Assembly: GCF_000026145.1 (NCBI RefSeq) | Contig: NC_009445.1 | Span: 5,362,501-5,426,500, forward strand | Direction: 5' to 3' | Source of the DNA: Bradyrhizobium sp. ORS 278 | GTDB taxonomy: Bacteria; Pseudomonadota; Alphaproteobacteria; Rhizobiales; Xanthobacteraceae | DNA: 64,000 nucleotides | Shown: positions 8,905-17,758 of the stretch, one piece after another | How the letters are laid out: the number at the start of each line of letters is the position of its first letter | Numbering within the stretch: position 1 is the first letter of the stretch | Program-made: the position numbers and the translations under genes | The notes under the pieces: generated by a model | Seen by the model: only the letters and a program-made list of their open reading frames with translations | Told to the model about the DNA's origin: nothing | Database searches by the model: none

Positions 8905-10410
8905 ATGCTCTTCACCCAATTCGAGTTCATCTTCCTGTTCTTGCCGGTGACCTTCGCCGGCTATTTTCTTATCGGGCGTCGTTTTGCCGATCCGACTCCG
9001 CGTCTCGTCTGGCTGGCTGCGGCCTCGCTCGTGTTCTATGCCAATTGGGACATCGGCTTTATTCCGATCATCTTGACGTCAATCGTCTTCAATTATGCCC
9101 TTGGACTTCTGATCGCCGCTCAGACATCCAAGCCCGTGCGAACCAGGCTGTTCGCCGTCGCAGTGGTCGCAAACCTTCTCGCTCTCGCTTTCTTCAAGTA
9201 CACGAATTTCGGCATCGACATCTTCGATGCAATCATGCGGAACCGGCATCCACATCTCGACATCGCGCTGCCGCTCGGGATCTCGTTCTTCACCTTCACG
9301 CAGCTGGCCTATCTTGCTGACGTCTACGCCGGCGTCGCAACCGAGCGCAGCTTCGTCAAATACACCCTGTTCGTAACCTATTTCCCGCATCTGATCGCAG
9401 GACCAATCTTGCATCACCGGGAGATGATGCCGCAATTCGGCTCGGATGAAAGCAAGAGCGTTTCGGTCGAGCGCGTCGCCACCGGGATCACCATCTTCAT
9501 CATCGGCTTGTTCAAGAAGGCGGTGATCGCGGACGGGTTCGCGCTGATCGCAAATCCCGTTTTCCAGACCGCAAGCCGGTTTCATCTTCACGCCATCGAT
9601 GCCTGGGGCGGTGCGCTGGCCTACTCGCTGCAGATCTATTTCGACTTCTCCGGCTATTCGGACATGGCGATCGGACTGTCGCTGCTGTTCGGTATCCGTC
9701 TTCCGTTCAATTTCGATGCGCCCTACAAATCCCGCAGCATCATCGAATTCTGGCGCCGCTGGCACATCACCCTGTCGCGCTTCCTCAGAGATTATCTGTA
9801 CATCCCTCTCGGCGGCAACCGACACGGCAGCAGCCGGCGCCGCCTCAACCTGTTTCTGACCATGGTGATCGGTGGCCTCTGGCACGGCGCAGGCTTCACC
9901 TTCGTGATTTGGGGCGCGCTTCACGGTGGCTACCTGATCGTCAATCACGTGTGGCGGGAGACCGTCGGTCGCTGGCCAGCGCTGCAGCGGCACTTGAACA
10001 GCTTCTGGTACCTCGCATCTACGCTGGTGCTGACGCAGCTGGCTGTGGTGATCGCATGGGTGTTCTTCCGCGCCGAGACTCCCAGGATCGCCGGTCGTGT
10101 GCTCCGCGCCATGGTTGGAGCCTCGCTGAACGATCAGATCGCACCCAGTAACACGGTGACCTGGCTGTCGCTCGCGGCCGTGATCGCCGGCTACGCCGCC
10201 TGCCTGCTGCTCACGAACGTCAACGCCATGTTCGATGTCTGGAACGTCGGCTTGAAGAGCTACGACAATCCGCGGGGCTGGAGCCTCGTCGAATTGCAAT
10301 GGCGACCGACCACCGGCTGGGCCGTTGCGGCATCCCTGGTCTGCTCGGCAGCGCTGCTCGTGAGCCTGCTCGCCGGCGACGGAGCGCAGTTTCTCTATTT
10401 CCAGTTCTGA
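8905..10410 (+). CDS. MBOAT-family O-acyltransferase (AlgI-like)
   Basis: About 501 residues from the ATG at 8905, the first start that opens directly into a membrane segment (MLFTQFEFIFLFLPVTF). The frame is open back to 8509 but that part looks non-coding. MBOAT features include NFDAPYKSRSIIEFWRRWH, LSRFLRDYLYIPLGGNR, and GGLWHGAGFTFVIWGALHG with the conserved histidines. AlgI and DltB relatives move acetyl or other acyl groups across the inner membrane. The next gene, 18 bases downstream, encodes a membrane-anchored SGNH-like protein, the same pairing as AlgI with AlgJ/AlgX in alginate acetylation. Together they probably form an O-acetylation machine for a surface polysaccharide. Confidence 0.92.
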   Translation: MLFTQFEFIFLFLPVTFAGYFLIGRRFADPTPRLVWLAAASLVFYANWDIGFIPIILTSIVFNYALGLLIAAQTSKPVRTRLFAVAVVANLLALAFFKYTNFGIDIFDAIMRNRHPHLDIALPLGISFFTFTQLAYLADVYAGVATERSFVKYTLFVTYFPHLIAGPILHHREMMPQFGSDESKSVSVERVATGITIFIIGLFKKAVIADGFALIANPVFQTASRFHLHAIDAWGGALAYSLQIYFDFSGYSDMAIGLSLLFGIRLPFNFDAPYKSRSIIEFWRRWHITLSRFLRDYLYIPLGGNRHGSSRRRLNLFLTMVIGGLWHGAGFTFVIWGALHGGYLIVNHVWRETVGRWPALQRHLNSFWYLASTLVLTQLAVVIAWVFFRAETPRIAGRVLRAMVGASLNDQIAPSNTVTWLSLAAVIAGYAACLLLTNVNAMFDVWNVGLKSYDNPRGWSLVELQWRPTTGWAVAASLVCSAALLVSLLAGDGAQFLYFQF

Positions 10411-10428
10411 AATCCGCCGGAGCACGAC

Positions 10429-11559
10429 GTGTTGGAACATCGAAGAGCTGACGACGGCACGTCGGAGACCGCGGACGCGTCACGCCGGCCCGAGGAGCTG
10501 AAATCCTCCGTTGCCATCACGCGCTACCTCAGGGCGCTGATCAGCGCCGTGGTCGCCACCGTTCTCGGGCTCGCCGCGATCTGTGTGACAATCGGAGGCC
10601 CGCTCTCGAAGATCGATCATCTCGGACAGATTCCACTCGACGATGATTATAGCTACTATCGCAACTATGGTGACTGGATGAGCAAGGAGATCCAGGACCG
10701 TGACATTCTCTTTCATGGCATCGGCCAGTCGATCGAACGCGCGCGCGAAGCCGACATCATCCTGCTCGGCCATTCGATGGTGTTGTGGGGATTCGATCCG
10801 GCGCAGCTTCGGGAGTTCGAGCGCAAACACGGAATTAAGATCTACAACATGGCATCGGCCGGCGACGCCAGCGGCGAGTTTTTGCGCCGGGTTGCAGTCC
10901 GGTGGAGACTGCATCCAAAGCTCTGGCTGCTCAACGCCGACGACAAGGGCGGCAGCTTCTTCGACGTCAAGCTCGAGGATCTGGGGATGTCGGGCTCCGG
11001 CTCGGCCGCCCAGGTGGTTCGTCATGGCCGGTTCAAAGGCTACCTCACCGTTGCCCTTCGCAACATGCGATGGCGCATTCAGCAGTACCTCGCCACCAAT
11101 CTGTCGACAGCGATAAAATCCGTCCTGCTTCCGGGGCCCGGCCTCCCGCTTTGGCGCAGCATCGAGCATGGCGATTGGTATCTCGATCGCCTCTCACAAT
11201 ATCTCGAGCCTTCCCACAATCCTCCGATCCAACTGACACGCAACCAGAATTGCCCGGCATCGATCGATGAAATCGCAAAGGCGAGGACGTTCACGGCCAG
11301 CGTCGGCGGCACGGCCGCGCTGATGCTCGTCCCGTATTGGGGCTTCTGTCCGCTTCGTGTGCAGCAGATCGGGCAGGCTCTCGACCTCGATGTTCTGATT
11401 CTAGGCAAGACGGCGTATACGTCGGGAGACGGCGGCGGGCACCTGGACCACGACGGCGCCCGAGCCTTCACCGCGGACTTTCTCCAGGAATTGGAGCGCC
11501 TCCCGAGCTTCCAGGCGATCACGGCCTCGCGCAGCTCGTTGCCGCCTCGCACGCCCTGA
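10429..11559 (+). CDS. Membrane-anchored SGNH-like partner of the MBOAT acyltransferase
   Basis: A 376-residue protein starting at GTG 10429 with CGGAG about 7 bases upstream. One hydrophobic segment (about residues 28-50) should anchor it in the inner membrane, leaving the rest in the periplasm. IILLGHSMVLWGF supplies a GHS-type nucleophile in place of GDS, and HLDHDGARAFT near the C-terminus supplies the Asp/His pair, so I read it as an SGNH-fold acetyl transfer protein comparable in role to AlgJ/AlgX. No close named family is recognised. The 18-base spacing after the MBOAT gene indicates an operon. A 411-base gap follows. Confidence 0.7.
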   Translation: MLEHRRADDGTSETADASRRPEELKSSVAITRYLRALISAVVATVLGLAAICVTIGGPLSKIDHLGQIPLDDDYSYYRNYGDWMSKEIQDRDILFHGIGQSIERAREADIILLGHSMVLWGFDPAQLREFERKHGIKIYNMASAGDASGEFLRRVAVRWRLHPKLWLLNADDKGGSFFDVKLEDLGMSGSGSAAQVVRHGRFKGYLTVALRNMRWRIQQYLATNLSTAIKSVLLPGPGLPLWRSIEHGDWYLDRLSQYLEPSHNPPIQLTRNQNCPASIDEIAKARTFTASVGGTAALMLVPYWGFCPLRVQQIGQALDLDVLILGKTAYTSGDGGGHLDHDGARAFTADFLQELERLPSFQAITASRSSLPPRTP

Positions 11560-11970
11560 ATGAAGGCGATCGGCGGCGTGGCCTGCGCGGACAACGGAAC
11601 CCATCGATCACGGTTGAACGGAAAGACATGCGGCCAGGCTCATTTCGTAGCAGCGACTGCAGACGCATGACGCGGACACGCAGGCTCATGGGGCTGCCCG
11701 TTTTGCGTCAAAGTTCAGGATCATACCGTTCTCCATGAACCGCTCCCACTCAGAGGTTCCGCTCGAAGATTTCCAAGTCGCGCGTGCACTTGCCTCGGCA
11801 ATGCTCGGTTTTCGACGTTGATGCGGACACAGATGAGGCGGAATTTTTGAGATCGCTGGCTTCTCTGCGCCAACCGTTTGGACTATTGATCCGATTCTGC
11901 CAGGCCCCTGAGAAGGGGCCCTGCGCCAACGCGCAGATCGTCACCCACAGCCGCCGCCGGAGACCGATTT
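11560..11970 (+). other. Leader region of the sugar operon, with a strong hairpin
   Basis: This 411-base stretch precedes the eleven-gene operon starting at 11971 and presumably carries its promoter. A GC-rich hairpin occupies 11901-11923 (CAGG-CCCC / GGGG-C-CCTG around a TGAGAA loop, one bulged base). It has no T-run after it, so it is not a typical terminator. Short ORFs here lack ribosome-binding sites and recognisable products. No clear -35/-10 pair was found. Confidence 0.4.
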
Positions 11971-13473
11971 TTGGACCATATAATTGCAGTTCCGGTCGAT
12001 GCTGTCTGCGAGAAGATTCGCGCGTCCTGTGAATCCGGACAGACGATCGCCTTCGTGTCGGGCAACTTCAACGTCGTGCACCCCGGACATTTACGGCTCT
12101 TGAAATTCGCGGCCGAGCAGGCCGACGTTCTCATCGTCGGCGTCAATCCGGATTCGACGCCGGGCGTCACCCTCGCTCAGGACATGCGGCTGGAAAATGT
12201 GCGGTCGATCTCCTTTGTGCATCATGCCGTGCGCCTGGAAGCTTCCGCATCCGACTTCATCTCGCACCTGAAACCGACCGTCGTCGTCAAGGGCAAGGAG
12301 TTCGAGGACCGCGCCAACGCCGAGCAAGATGCTGTGGACGCATATGGCGGCCGCCTGATCTTTTCGTCCGGTGAGTTGCGCTTCGCCTCTCTGTCGCTCT
12401 TGGAACGCGACGCGAACATCGACATCTCGACGGTCCGCAAGCCGCTGGAGTTTCCCAAGCGCCACGGCTTCGAGATCTCGAATCTGAAGGACCTGCTCGG
12501 CAAGCTCTCGGGCATGCGGGTGGCCGTCATCGGCGACCTCATCGTCGACGAATATGTGACCTGCGATGCGGTCGGCATGTCCCAGGAGGATCCGACCATC
12601 GTCGTGACGCCGCTCATGACCCGCACCTTCGTCGGCGGCGCCGGTGCGGTTGCGGCGCATGCGCACGGCCTCGGCGCCGACGTCAAGTTCTTCACCCTGG
12701 TCGGCGACGACGAAGCCGCGCGGTTTGCGCGCAGCACGCTCGAGCAGCACGGCGTGAACTTCAACGCCTTCACCGATCAGAGCCGTCCGACGACGCGCAA
12801 GCAGCGTTTTCGGGCGCTCAACAAGACGCTGCTGCGCGTCAATCATCTGCGCCAGCATGCCTCCGACGCCGACCTTCAGCGGCAGATGCTGACCTCTGTC
12901 GAGCGCGCCTTGAAGACCTGCGATCTGCTGCTGTTCTCCTGCTTCAACTATGGCTGTCTGCCGCAGGATCTGGTCGACGCAATCGCCGATCGCGCCCGTG
13001 CCCAGGGCGTGATGATGGCGGCCGACAGCCAGGTGTCATCGCAGACCGGCGACGTCTCCCGCTTCAAGGGCATGACCTTGCTGACGCCAACCGAGCGCGA
13101 GGCGCGCGTCGCGCTGAACGACTTCATCTCCGGCCTCGCCGTCATCAGCGAGCGACTGGTCGAGCGCGCCCGCACCAAGAACCTCGTGATCACGCTCGGC
13201 GCCGAGGGCGCGCTGATCAACACCATGGCCGAAGGCATCTTCACCTCCGACCGCTTGCCCGCGTTCAACCCGTCGCCCAAGGACGTCTCCGGCGCGGGCG
13301 ACAGCTTTTTCATGGCCTGCTCGATGGGCCTGCGCGCCGGCGCCGATATCTGGCAGGCGTCTTATCTCGGCTCGCTGGCCGCCGCCCTCCAGGTCTCCCG
13401 AGTCGGCAACCTGCCGCTGACGACCGCCGAACTGGTGCGCGAGATCGACGAGACGGGGTTCAGCCAGGAATAA
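11971..13473 (+). CDS. HldE-like fusion with reversed order: nucleotidyltransferase then PfkB-type sugar kinase
   Basis: A 500-residue protein starting at TTG 11971, with CGGAG 8 bases upstream. Residues 25-150 form a cytidylyltransferase-like domain: FVSGNFNVVHPGHLRLL carries the HPGH nucleotide-binding motif at 37-40. Residues 170-490 form a ribokinase (PfkB) domain beginning VAVIGDLIVDEYV, with FVGGAGAVAAHAHGLGA and the catalytic anion-hole motif GAGDSFF at about 441-447. Canonical HldE has the kinase first and the nucleotidyltransferase last, as in the gene at 51217 in this same window. The likely job is C1 phosphorylation and NDP activation of a heptose-like sugar. It opens an operon with an isomerase, phosphatase and transketolase. 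The domain order and divergence suggest a different substrate from D-glycero-D-manno-heptose. Confidence 0.88.
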   Translation: MDHIIAVPVDAVCEKIRASCESGQTIAFVSGNFNVVHPGHLRLLKFAAEQADVLIVGVNPDSTPGVTLAQDMRLENVRSISFVHHAVRLEASASDFISHLKPTVVVKGKEFEDRANAEQDAVDAYGGRLIFSSGELRFASLSLLERDANIDISTVRKPLEFPKRHGFEISNLKDLLGKLSGMRVAVIGDLIVDEYVTCDAVGMSQEDPTIVVTPLMTRTFVGGAGAVAAHAHGLGADVKFFTLVGDDEAARFARSTLEQHGVNFNAFTDQSRPTTRKQRFRALNKTLLRVNHLRQHASDADLQRQMLTSVERALKTCDLLLFSCFNYGCLPQDLVDAIADRARAQGVMMAADSQVSSQTGDVSRFKGMTLLTPTEREARVALNDFISGLAVISERLVERARTKNLVITLGAEGALINTMAEGIFTSDRLPAFNPSPKDVSGAGDSFFMACSMGLRAGADIWQASYLGSLAAALQVSRVGNLPLTTAELVREIDETGFSQE

Positions 13474-13494
13474 ATCCCAGAGTAGGATGCCGTC

Positions 13495-14217
13495 ATGCGT
13501 GCCCTTCTGCTCGCCGCTGGCATTGGAAGCCGGCTGCGCCCGCTGACCAATACGACGCCAAAATGCCTGGTGCGTGTGCACGACAGGCCGCTCTTGGACT
13601 ACTGGCTCGACCTCGTGTTCGAGGGCGGCGTCGAGCGCGCGCTGTTGAACACGCACTGGCTGGCCGAGCAGGTCCGCGCCCATGTCGCGCAGTCGCGATG
13701 GCGCGACCGGATCGATCTCGTTCACGAAGATGAACTGCTCGGCACCGGCGGCACCGTGCTCGCCAATCGCGCCTGGTTCGGCGACCAGCCGTTCGTGGTG
13801 GCCCATGCAGACAATCTGACCGATTTCGACGTCAAGGGGCTGCTCGCCGCGCATCAGGGCCGGCCCGACGGCTGCATCATGACGATGCTGGCCTTCCGGA
13901 CCGACGATCCGAGCTCGTGCGGGATTCTCGAGCTGGATGCTCAGCGCCGCGTGATCGCCTTCTACGAGAAGGTCAAGAATCCGCCCGGGAACCTCGCAAA
14001 TGGCGCGGTCTACGTGTTTGATCCCAGTGTCATCGCCGACATCGCGGCGCTCGGAAAGCCGGTCGTCGATCTCTCCACCGAAATCATCCCCAACTATCTC
14101 GGACGCATTTTATGCGTCGAAACCCGCGGTTATCATCGGGATATCGGCAACCCGGAAAGCTTGCGCCGGGCTCATTTGGAGTTTAAGCACGAACCGCGCC
14201 GTGGCGGGGACGCTTGA
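13495..14217 (+). CDS. Sugar-1-phosphate nucleotidylyltransferase
   Basis: A 240-residue NTP-transferase of the RmlA/HddC/ManC-like fold. It opens with the nucleotide-binding signature LLAAGIGSRLRPLT, followed by PKCLVRV, whose Lys contacts the sugar phosphate. ELLGTGGTVLAN and VVAHADNLTDFD provide the metal-binding Asp region. NGAVYVFDPSVI and GYHRDIGNPES are typical of mannose- or heptose-1-phosphate guanylyltransferases. The specific base and sugar cannot be assigned; GDP- and dTDP-transferring relatives are both possible. It begins 21 bases after the HldE-like fusion, so the operon carries two nucleotidyltransferase activities. They may act on two sugars, or one may be degenerate. Confidence 0.85.
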   Translation: MRALLLAAGIGSRLRPLTNTTPKCLVRVHDRPLLDYWLDLVFEGGVERALLNTHWLAEQVRAHVAQSRWRDRIDLVHEDELLGTGGTVLANRAWFGDQPFVVAHADNLTDFDVKGLLAAHQGRPDGCIMTMLAFRTDDPSSCGILELDAQRRVIAFYEKVKNPPGNLANGAVYVFDPSVIADIAALGKPVVDLSTEIIPNYLGRILCVETRGYHRDIGNPESLRRAHLEFKHEPRRGGDA

Positions 14218-14312
14218 CGGGCGGCTGTGGCTGCCTCCCCCACCAATTTGCATAAAGGTGCGCGCGACGCGCCAGCCGGCGAGACGACAGGCGAGCCACG
14301 GGGATTGCGCAG

Positions 14313-15251
14313 ATGAAGATATTCGTGACCGGAGCGTGCGGCTACAAGGGCAGCGTGCTCGTGCCGAAGCTGTTGAAGGCCGGCCACAAGGTCGTCGCGT
14401 TCGACATCATGTGGTTCGGCAACTTCCTCGAGCCGCATCCGGATCTCACCGTCGTCCAGGGCGACGTGCGCAATCCCGACGCGATCGACCTGACCGGCGT
14501 GGATGCCATCATCCATCTCTCCAGCGTCGCCAATGATCCGTGCGGCGATCTCGATCCGAAGCTGACCTGGGAGATTTCCTGTCTCGCCACGATGCAGCTC
14601 GCCGACCGCGCCTATCGCCACGGCATCAAGCGCTTCATCTACGCCTCCTCCGGCAGCGTCTATGGCGTGAAGGAAGAGGAGCAGGTCACCGAGGATCTCG
14701 AGCTGCTGCCGATCTCGGAGTACAACAAGACCAAGATGTGCGGCGAGCGCATCGTGCTGTCCTACAAGGACGACATGGTGGTGCAGATCGTACGCCCGGC
14801 CACCGTGTGCGGCTACTCTCCGCGCCAGCGCCTCGATGTGTCGGTGAACATGCTGACGATGCAGGCGCTGATGAACGGCCGCATCACCGTGTTCGGCGGC
14901 GACCAGACCCGGCCGAACATTCATATCGACGACATCACCGATCTCTATCTCTTCCTGCTCGATCATCCCGAGCACACGGGCGTCTACAATGCGGGCTTCG
15001 AGAACATCTCGATCCTCGACATTGCCAATATGGTCACCAAGCACGTGCCGGCCGAGGTTATCGTGACGCCCTCGAATGATCCGCGCAGCTATCGCGTCAA
15101 CTCCGACCGCCTGCTCGCGACCGGCTTCCGTCCGAAGAAGACGGTGGAGGACGCGATCAAGGAAATCATCGGCATGTACTCGCAAGGCGCCCTCAAGAAC
15201 GAGGACCGCTGGTACAATCTGAAATGGATGGAGAAGGAGGTCGTGAAATGA
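14313..15251 (+). CDS. NAD-dependent epimerase/dehydratase (extended SDR)
   Basis: A 312-residue extended short-chain dehydrogenase. The N-terminal Rossmann motif is MKIFVTGACGYKGS (GxxGxxG at 7-13), the catalytic Ser lies in YASSGSVYG, and the active-site pair is Tyr137/Lys141 in EYNKTK. NDP-sugar epimerases and 4,6-dehydratases share this architecture. RPATVCGYSPRQR replaces the usual R(P/A)xNxYGPxQ segment. Substrate is most likely the NDP-sugar made by the upstream enzymes. Its ATGA overlap with the next gene, a SIS isomerase, ties it into the operon. Whether it epimerises, dehydrates or oxidises cannot be settled from the motifs. Confidence 0.85.
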   Translation: MKIFVTGACGYKGSVLVPKLLKAGHKVVAFDIMWFGNFLEPHPDLTVVQGDVRNPDAIDLTGVDAIIHLSSVANDPCGDLDPKLTWEISCLATMQLADRAYRHGIKRFIYASSGSVYGVKEEEQVTEDLELLPISEYNKTKMCGERIVLSYKDDMVVQIVRPATVCGYSPRQRLDVSVNMLTMQALMNGRITVFGGDQTRPNIHIDDITDLYLFLLDHPEHTGVYNAGFENISILDIANMVTKHVPAEVIVTPSNDPRSYRVNSDRLLATGFRPKKTVEDAIKEIIGMYSQGALKNEDRWYNLKWMEKEVVK

Positions 15252-15856
15252 ACGTTCTCGCCTTCAAGACTCCCGGCAGCCTGTTCGCCGACTACACCAG
15301 CCGCTTCAGCACCGTGCTGAAGGATTTCGACTGGGCCCCCGTCGAGAAGCTCGCCTACGATCTGCGCGACTGCTGGCAGACCGGCCGTCAGGTGTTCTTC
15401 TGCGGCAATGGCGGCAGCGGCGGCAACGCCAACCATCTCGCCAACGACTTCCTCTACGCGCTGTCGAAGACGCCGGGCTCCGGCCTGCGCGTGCATTCGC
15501 TGTCGTCGAACCCGTCGGTCATCACCTGCCTCGCCAATGACGAAGGCTACGACCAGGTGTTCTCGCTGCAACTCGCGGTGCTCGCGCGCAAGGGCGACGT
15601 GCTGATCACCTTCTCCGGCTCCGGCAATTCGCCGAACATCCTGAAGGCGCTCGAAGAGGGCAAGAAGATCGGCATGACCTCCTACGCCGTGCTCGGCTTC
15701 ACCGGCGGCAAGGCCAAGGCGCTGGCCGACGTGCCGATCCATTTCGCTGTTGACGACATGCAGATCGCCGAGGACGCGCAGATGGTGATCGGCCACATGA
15801 TCATGCAGTGGCTGTACGCCCAGCGTGGCGACATCATCACGACGCGCGAGGTCTGA
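15248..15856 (+). CDS. SIS-domain sugar-phosphate isomerase (GmhA-like paralogue)
   Basis: About 202 residues from the ATG at 15248, which overlaps the preceding TGA. The SIS phosphosugar-binding fold is shown by FFCGNGGSGGNANHLANDF and LITFSGSGNSPNILKAL. GmhA converts sedoheptulose 7-phosphate to D-glycero-D-manno-heptose 7-phosphate; this protein is related but clearly different from the canonical GmhA at 54978. In the zinc-binding helix GmhA has HxxxE, whereas this protein has HLAND, with Asp at the Glu position. Together with the adjacent transketolase it could isomerise an unusual ketose phosphate to an aldose phosphate. The exact substrate is unknown. Confidence 0.85.
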   Translation: MNVLAFKTPGSLFADYTSRFSTVLKDFDWAPVEKLAYDLRDCWQTGRQVFFCGNGGSGGNANHLANDFLYALSKTPGSGLRVHSLSSNPSVITCLANDEGYDQVFSLQLAVLARKGDVLITFSGSGNSPNILKALEEGKKIGMTSYAVLGFTGGKAKALADVPIHFAVDDMQIAEDAQMVIGHMIMQWLYAQRGDIITTREV

Positions 15857-15868
15857 CGGACAGGGACG

Positions 15869-16867
15869 ATGGCTGCGAACGAAAAGTACCTGATCCTCGG
15901 CTCGAACTCCTTCTCGGGCGCAACCTTCGTCGACTTCCTGGCCGCGGCCGGTCACGACGTGATCGCGACCAGCCGCTCGGACGAGCCGCATGACGCGTTC
16001 CTGCCCTACAAGTGGCAGAAGCGCCCCGGCAAGGTCCGCTTTAAACGCGTCGACCTCAACCACGATCTGGATGTGCTGAAGGCGCTGCTGGCAAGCGAGC
16101 GGCCGACGCATGTCGTGAACTTCGCGGCGCAGAGCATGGTCGGCGAGAGCTGGCTGTATCCGGACCATTGGATGATGACCAACGTCGTCTCCGCCGTCCG
16201 CCTGCACGACATCCTGCGCAACTATGACGGCCTCGACCGCTACGTCCACGTCACGACCCCGGAAGTCTACGGCTCGACCGAGGGCTGGGTGCGCGAGGAT
16301 GCGCCGTTCAACCCGTCGACGCCCTACGCGGTGTCGCGTGCGGCCGGCGACATGAGCCTGCGCACCTATTTCGCCAACTACCAATTCCCTGTCGTCTTCA
16401 CCCGCGCCGCCAATGTCTACGGCCCGGGCCAGCAGCTCTACCGCATCGTGCCGCGCACCATCGTGGCGGCGATGACCGGGCAGAAGCTGCGCCTCGACGG
16501 CGGCGGCAAGTCGGTGCGCGTGTTCATCCACATGACCGACGTGTCGGATGCGACGGTGAAGATCGGCCGCAGCGGCAAGCCCGGCGAGACCTATCACATC
16601 TCCGGCTACGAGCTGGTCTCGATCCGGACGCTGGTCGAGATGATCCTCGCACGGCTCGGCAAGAACTTCGAGGACTGCGTCGAGATCGGACCGGAGCGGC
16701 CAGGCAAGGACACCGCCTACACGCTCGACAGCTTCAAGCTGCGCACCGAGCTCGGCTGGCGCGACACCTTCGCCCTGGAGCAGGGCATCGACGACGTCAT
16801 CGCCTGGGCGCGGCGCTTCGAGGATGTCATGAACAAGCTGCCGACCAAGTACGAGCATAAACCCTGA
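15869..16867 (+). CDS. NDP-sugar dehydratase/epimerase-like SDR with altered catalytic residues
   Basis: A 332-residue extended SDR closest in layout to GDP-mannose or dTDP-glucose 4,6-dehydratases: VVNFAAQSMVGESW, TTPEVYGS, RAANVYGPGQQLYRIVP and FIHMTDVSDA. Three deviations are visible. The nucleotide-binding loop is ILGSNSFSG rather than GxxGxxG. The RmlB dehydratase Asp-Glu pair reads T-P-E at 130-132, so the Asp is Pro. The Tyr-x-x-x-Lys pair is Tyr153...Arg157 (PYAVSRAAG), so Lys is Arg. It may still be active, because Arg variants exist in SDRs, but a standard 4,6-dehydration is doubtful. It lies 12 bases after the SIS gene. Confidence 0.8.
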   Translation: MAANEKYLILGSNSFSGATFVDFLAAAGHDVIATSRSDEPHDAFLPYKWQKRPGKVRFKRVDLNHDLDVLKALLASERPTHVVNFAAQSMVGESWLYPDHWMMTNVVSAVRLHDILRNYDGLDRYVHVTTPEVYGSTEGWVREDAPFNPSTPYAVSRAAGDMSLRTYFANYQFPVVFTRAANVYGPGQQLYRIVPRTIVAAMTGQKLRLDGGGKSVRVFIHMTDVSDATVKIGRSGKPGETYHISGYELVSIRTLVEMILARLGKNFEDCVEIGPERPGKDTAYTLDSFKLRTELGWRDTFALEQGIDDVIAWARRFEDVMNKLPTKYEHKP

Positions 16868-16909
16868 TCTATACCTGCGCCTCCCCGGGAGGCGCGACTG
16901 GAGAGCACG

Positions 16910-17758
16910 ATGAACGTGGCAGTCCGGAACACCGCGGCCAAGCCCGACGTGGCCGCCCTGAAGGCGCAGGCCGCGAAGCTGCGCGGCAAGATCATCGAGA
17001 TGTCGCACAAGGCGCAGGCCGCCCATCTCGCCTCGTCGCTGTCCTGCGCCGATGCGATGACCGCCGCCTATTGGCACGTCCTGAACATCGACCCCAAGAA
17101 CCCGACCGATCCGCTGCGCGATCGCTTCATCCTGTCGAAGGGCCACGCCGCCGCGGCGCTGTTCGCGACGCTCGCGATGAAGGGCTACTTCCCGATCGAG
17201 GAGCTCGACACCTACTGCCAGGACGGCGGCCGGCTCGCCGAGCATCCGCCGGCGAACCTCTTGCCCGGCGTCGAGGCCGCCACCGGCTCGCTCGGCCACG
17301 GCCTGCCGCTCGGCTGCGGCATGGCGCTGGCCGGCCGCATCAAGGGCGAGAATTTTCGCGTGTTCGCGCTGCTCTCCGACGGCGAGAACAACGAAGGTTC
17401 GGTGTGGGAGGCCGCGATGTTCGCCGCCGCCCAGAAGCTCGAGAACGTCTGCGTCGTCGTCGACTACAACAAGTGGCAGGCGACCGCGCGCTCCAACGAG
17501 ACCCTGATGCTGGCGCCGCTGCGCGACAAATGGGCCGCGTTCGGCTGGGACGCGCACGAGATCGACGGCCATGATGTCGGCGCGCTGGCGGAGGCCATGC
17601 AGAACATTCCGAACGGCTCGGGCAAGCCGGTGGCGCTGATCGCCCATACCATGAAGGGCAAGGGCGTGTCGTTCATGGAAGACGACAACAACTGGCACTA
17701 TCGCGCCCCCACCGCTGAGGAAGTCGTCAAGTCGTTCAAGGAGCTCGGCCTGTCATGA
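16910..17758 (+). CDS. Transketolase, N-terminal (TPP-binding) subunit
   Basis: A 282-residue protein matching the N-terminal half of transketolase. SKGHAAAALFATLA (about 76-89) and TGSLGHGLPLG (125-135) are substrate and TPP contacts. LLSDGENNEGSVWEAAMFA (154-172) is the Mg/TPP-binding motif, followed by VVVDYNKWQ. It overlaps the C-terminal subunit by 4 bases, so the two form a split transketolase that moves a two-carbon unit between ketose and aldose phosphates. Placement inside a sugar-nucleotide operon rather than with central metabolism genes points to a dedicated biosynthetic step, either making a precursor ketose or attaching a two-carbon branch. Confidence 0.92.
   Translation: MNVAVRNTAAKPDVAALKAQAAKLRGKIIEMSHKAQAAHLASSLSCADAMTAAYWHVLNIDPKNPTDPLRDRFILSKGHAAAALFATLAMKGYFPIEELDTYCQDGGRLAEHPPANLLPGVEAATGSLGHGLPLGCGMALAGRIKGENFRVFALLSDGENNEGSVWEAAMFAAAQKLENVCVVVDYNKWQATARSNETLMLAPLRDKWAAFGWDAHEIDGHDVGALAEAMQNIPNGSGKPVALIAHTMKGKGVSFMEDDNNWHYRAPTAEEVVKSFKELGLS

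Noticed and set aside
15089..17698. Very long minus-strand open frame opposite the SDR/transketolase genes
   Set aside because: It mirrors GC-rich real genes with good motifs on the plus strand, has no recognisable domain, and is low-complexity rich in Arg, Gly, His and Val, as shadow frames are.
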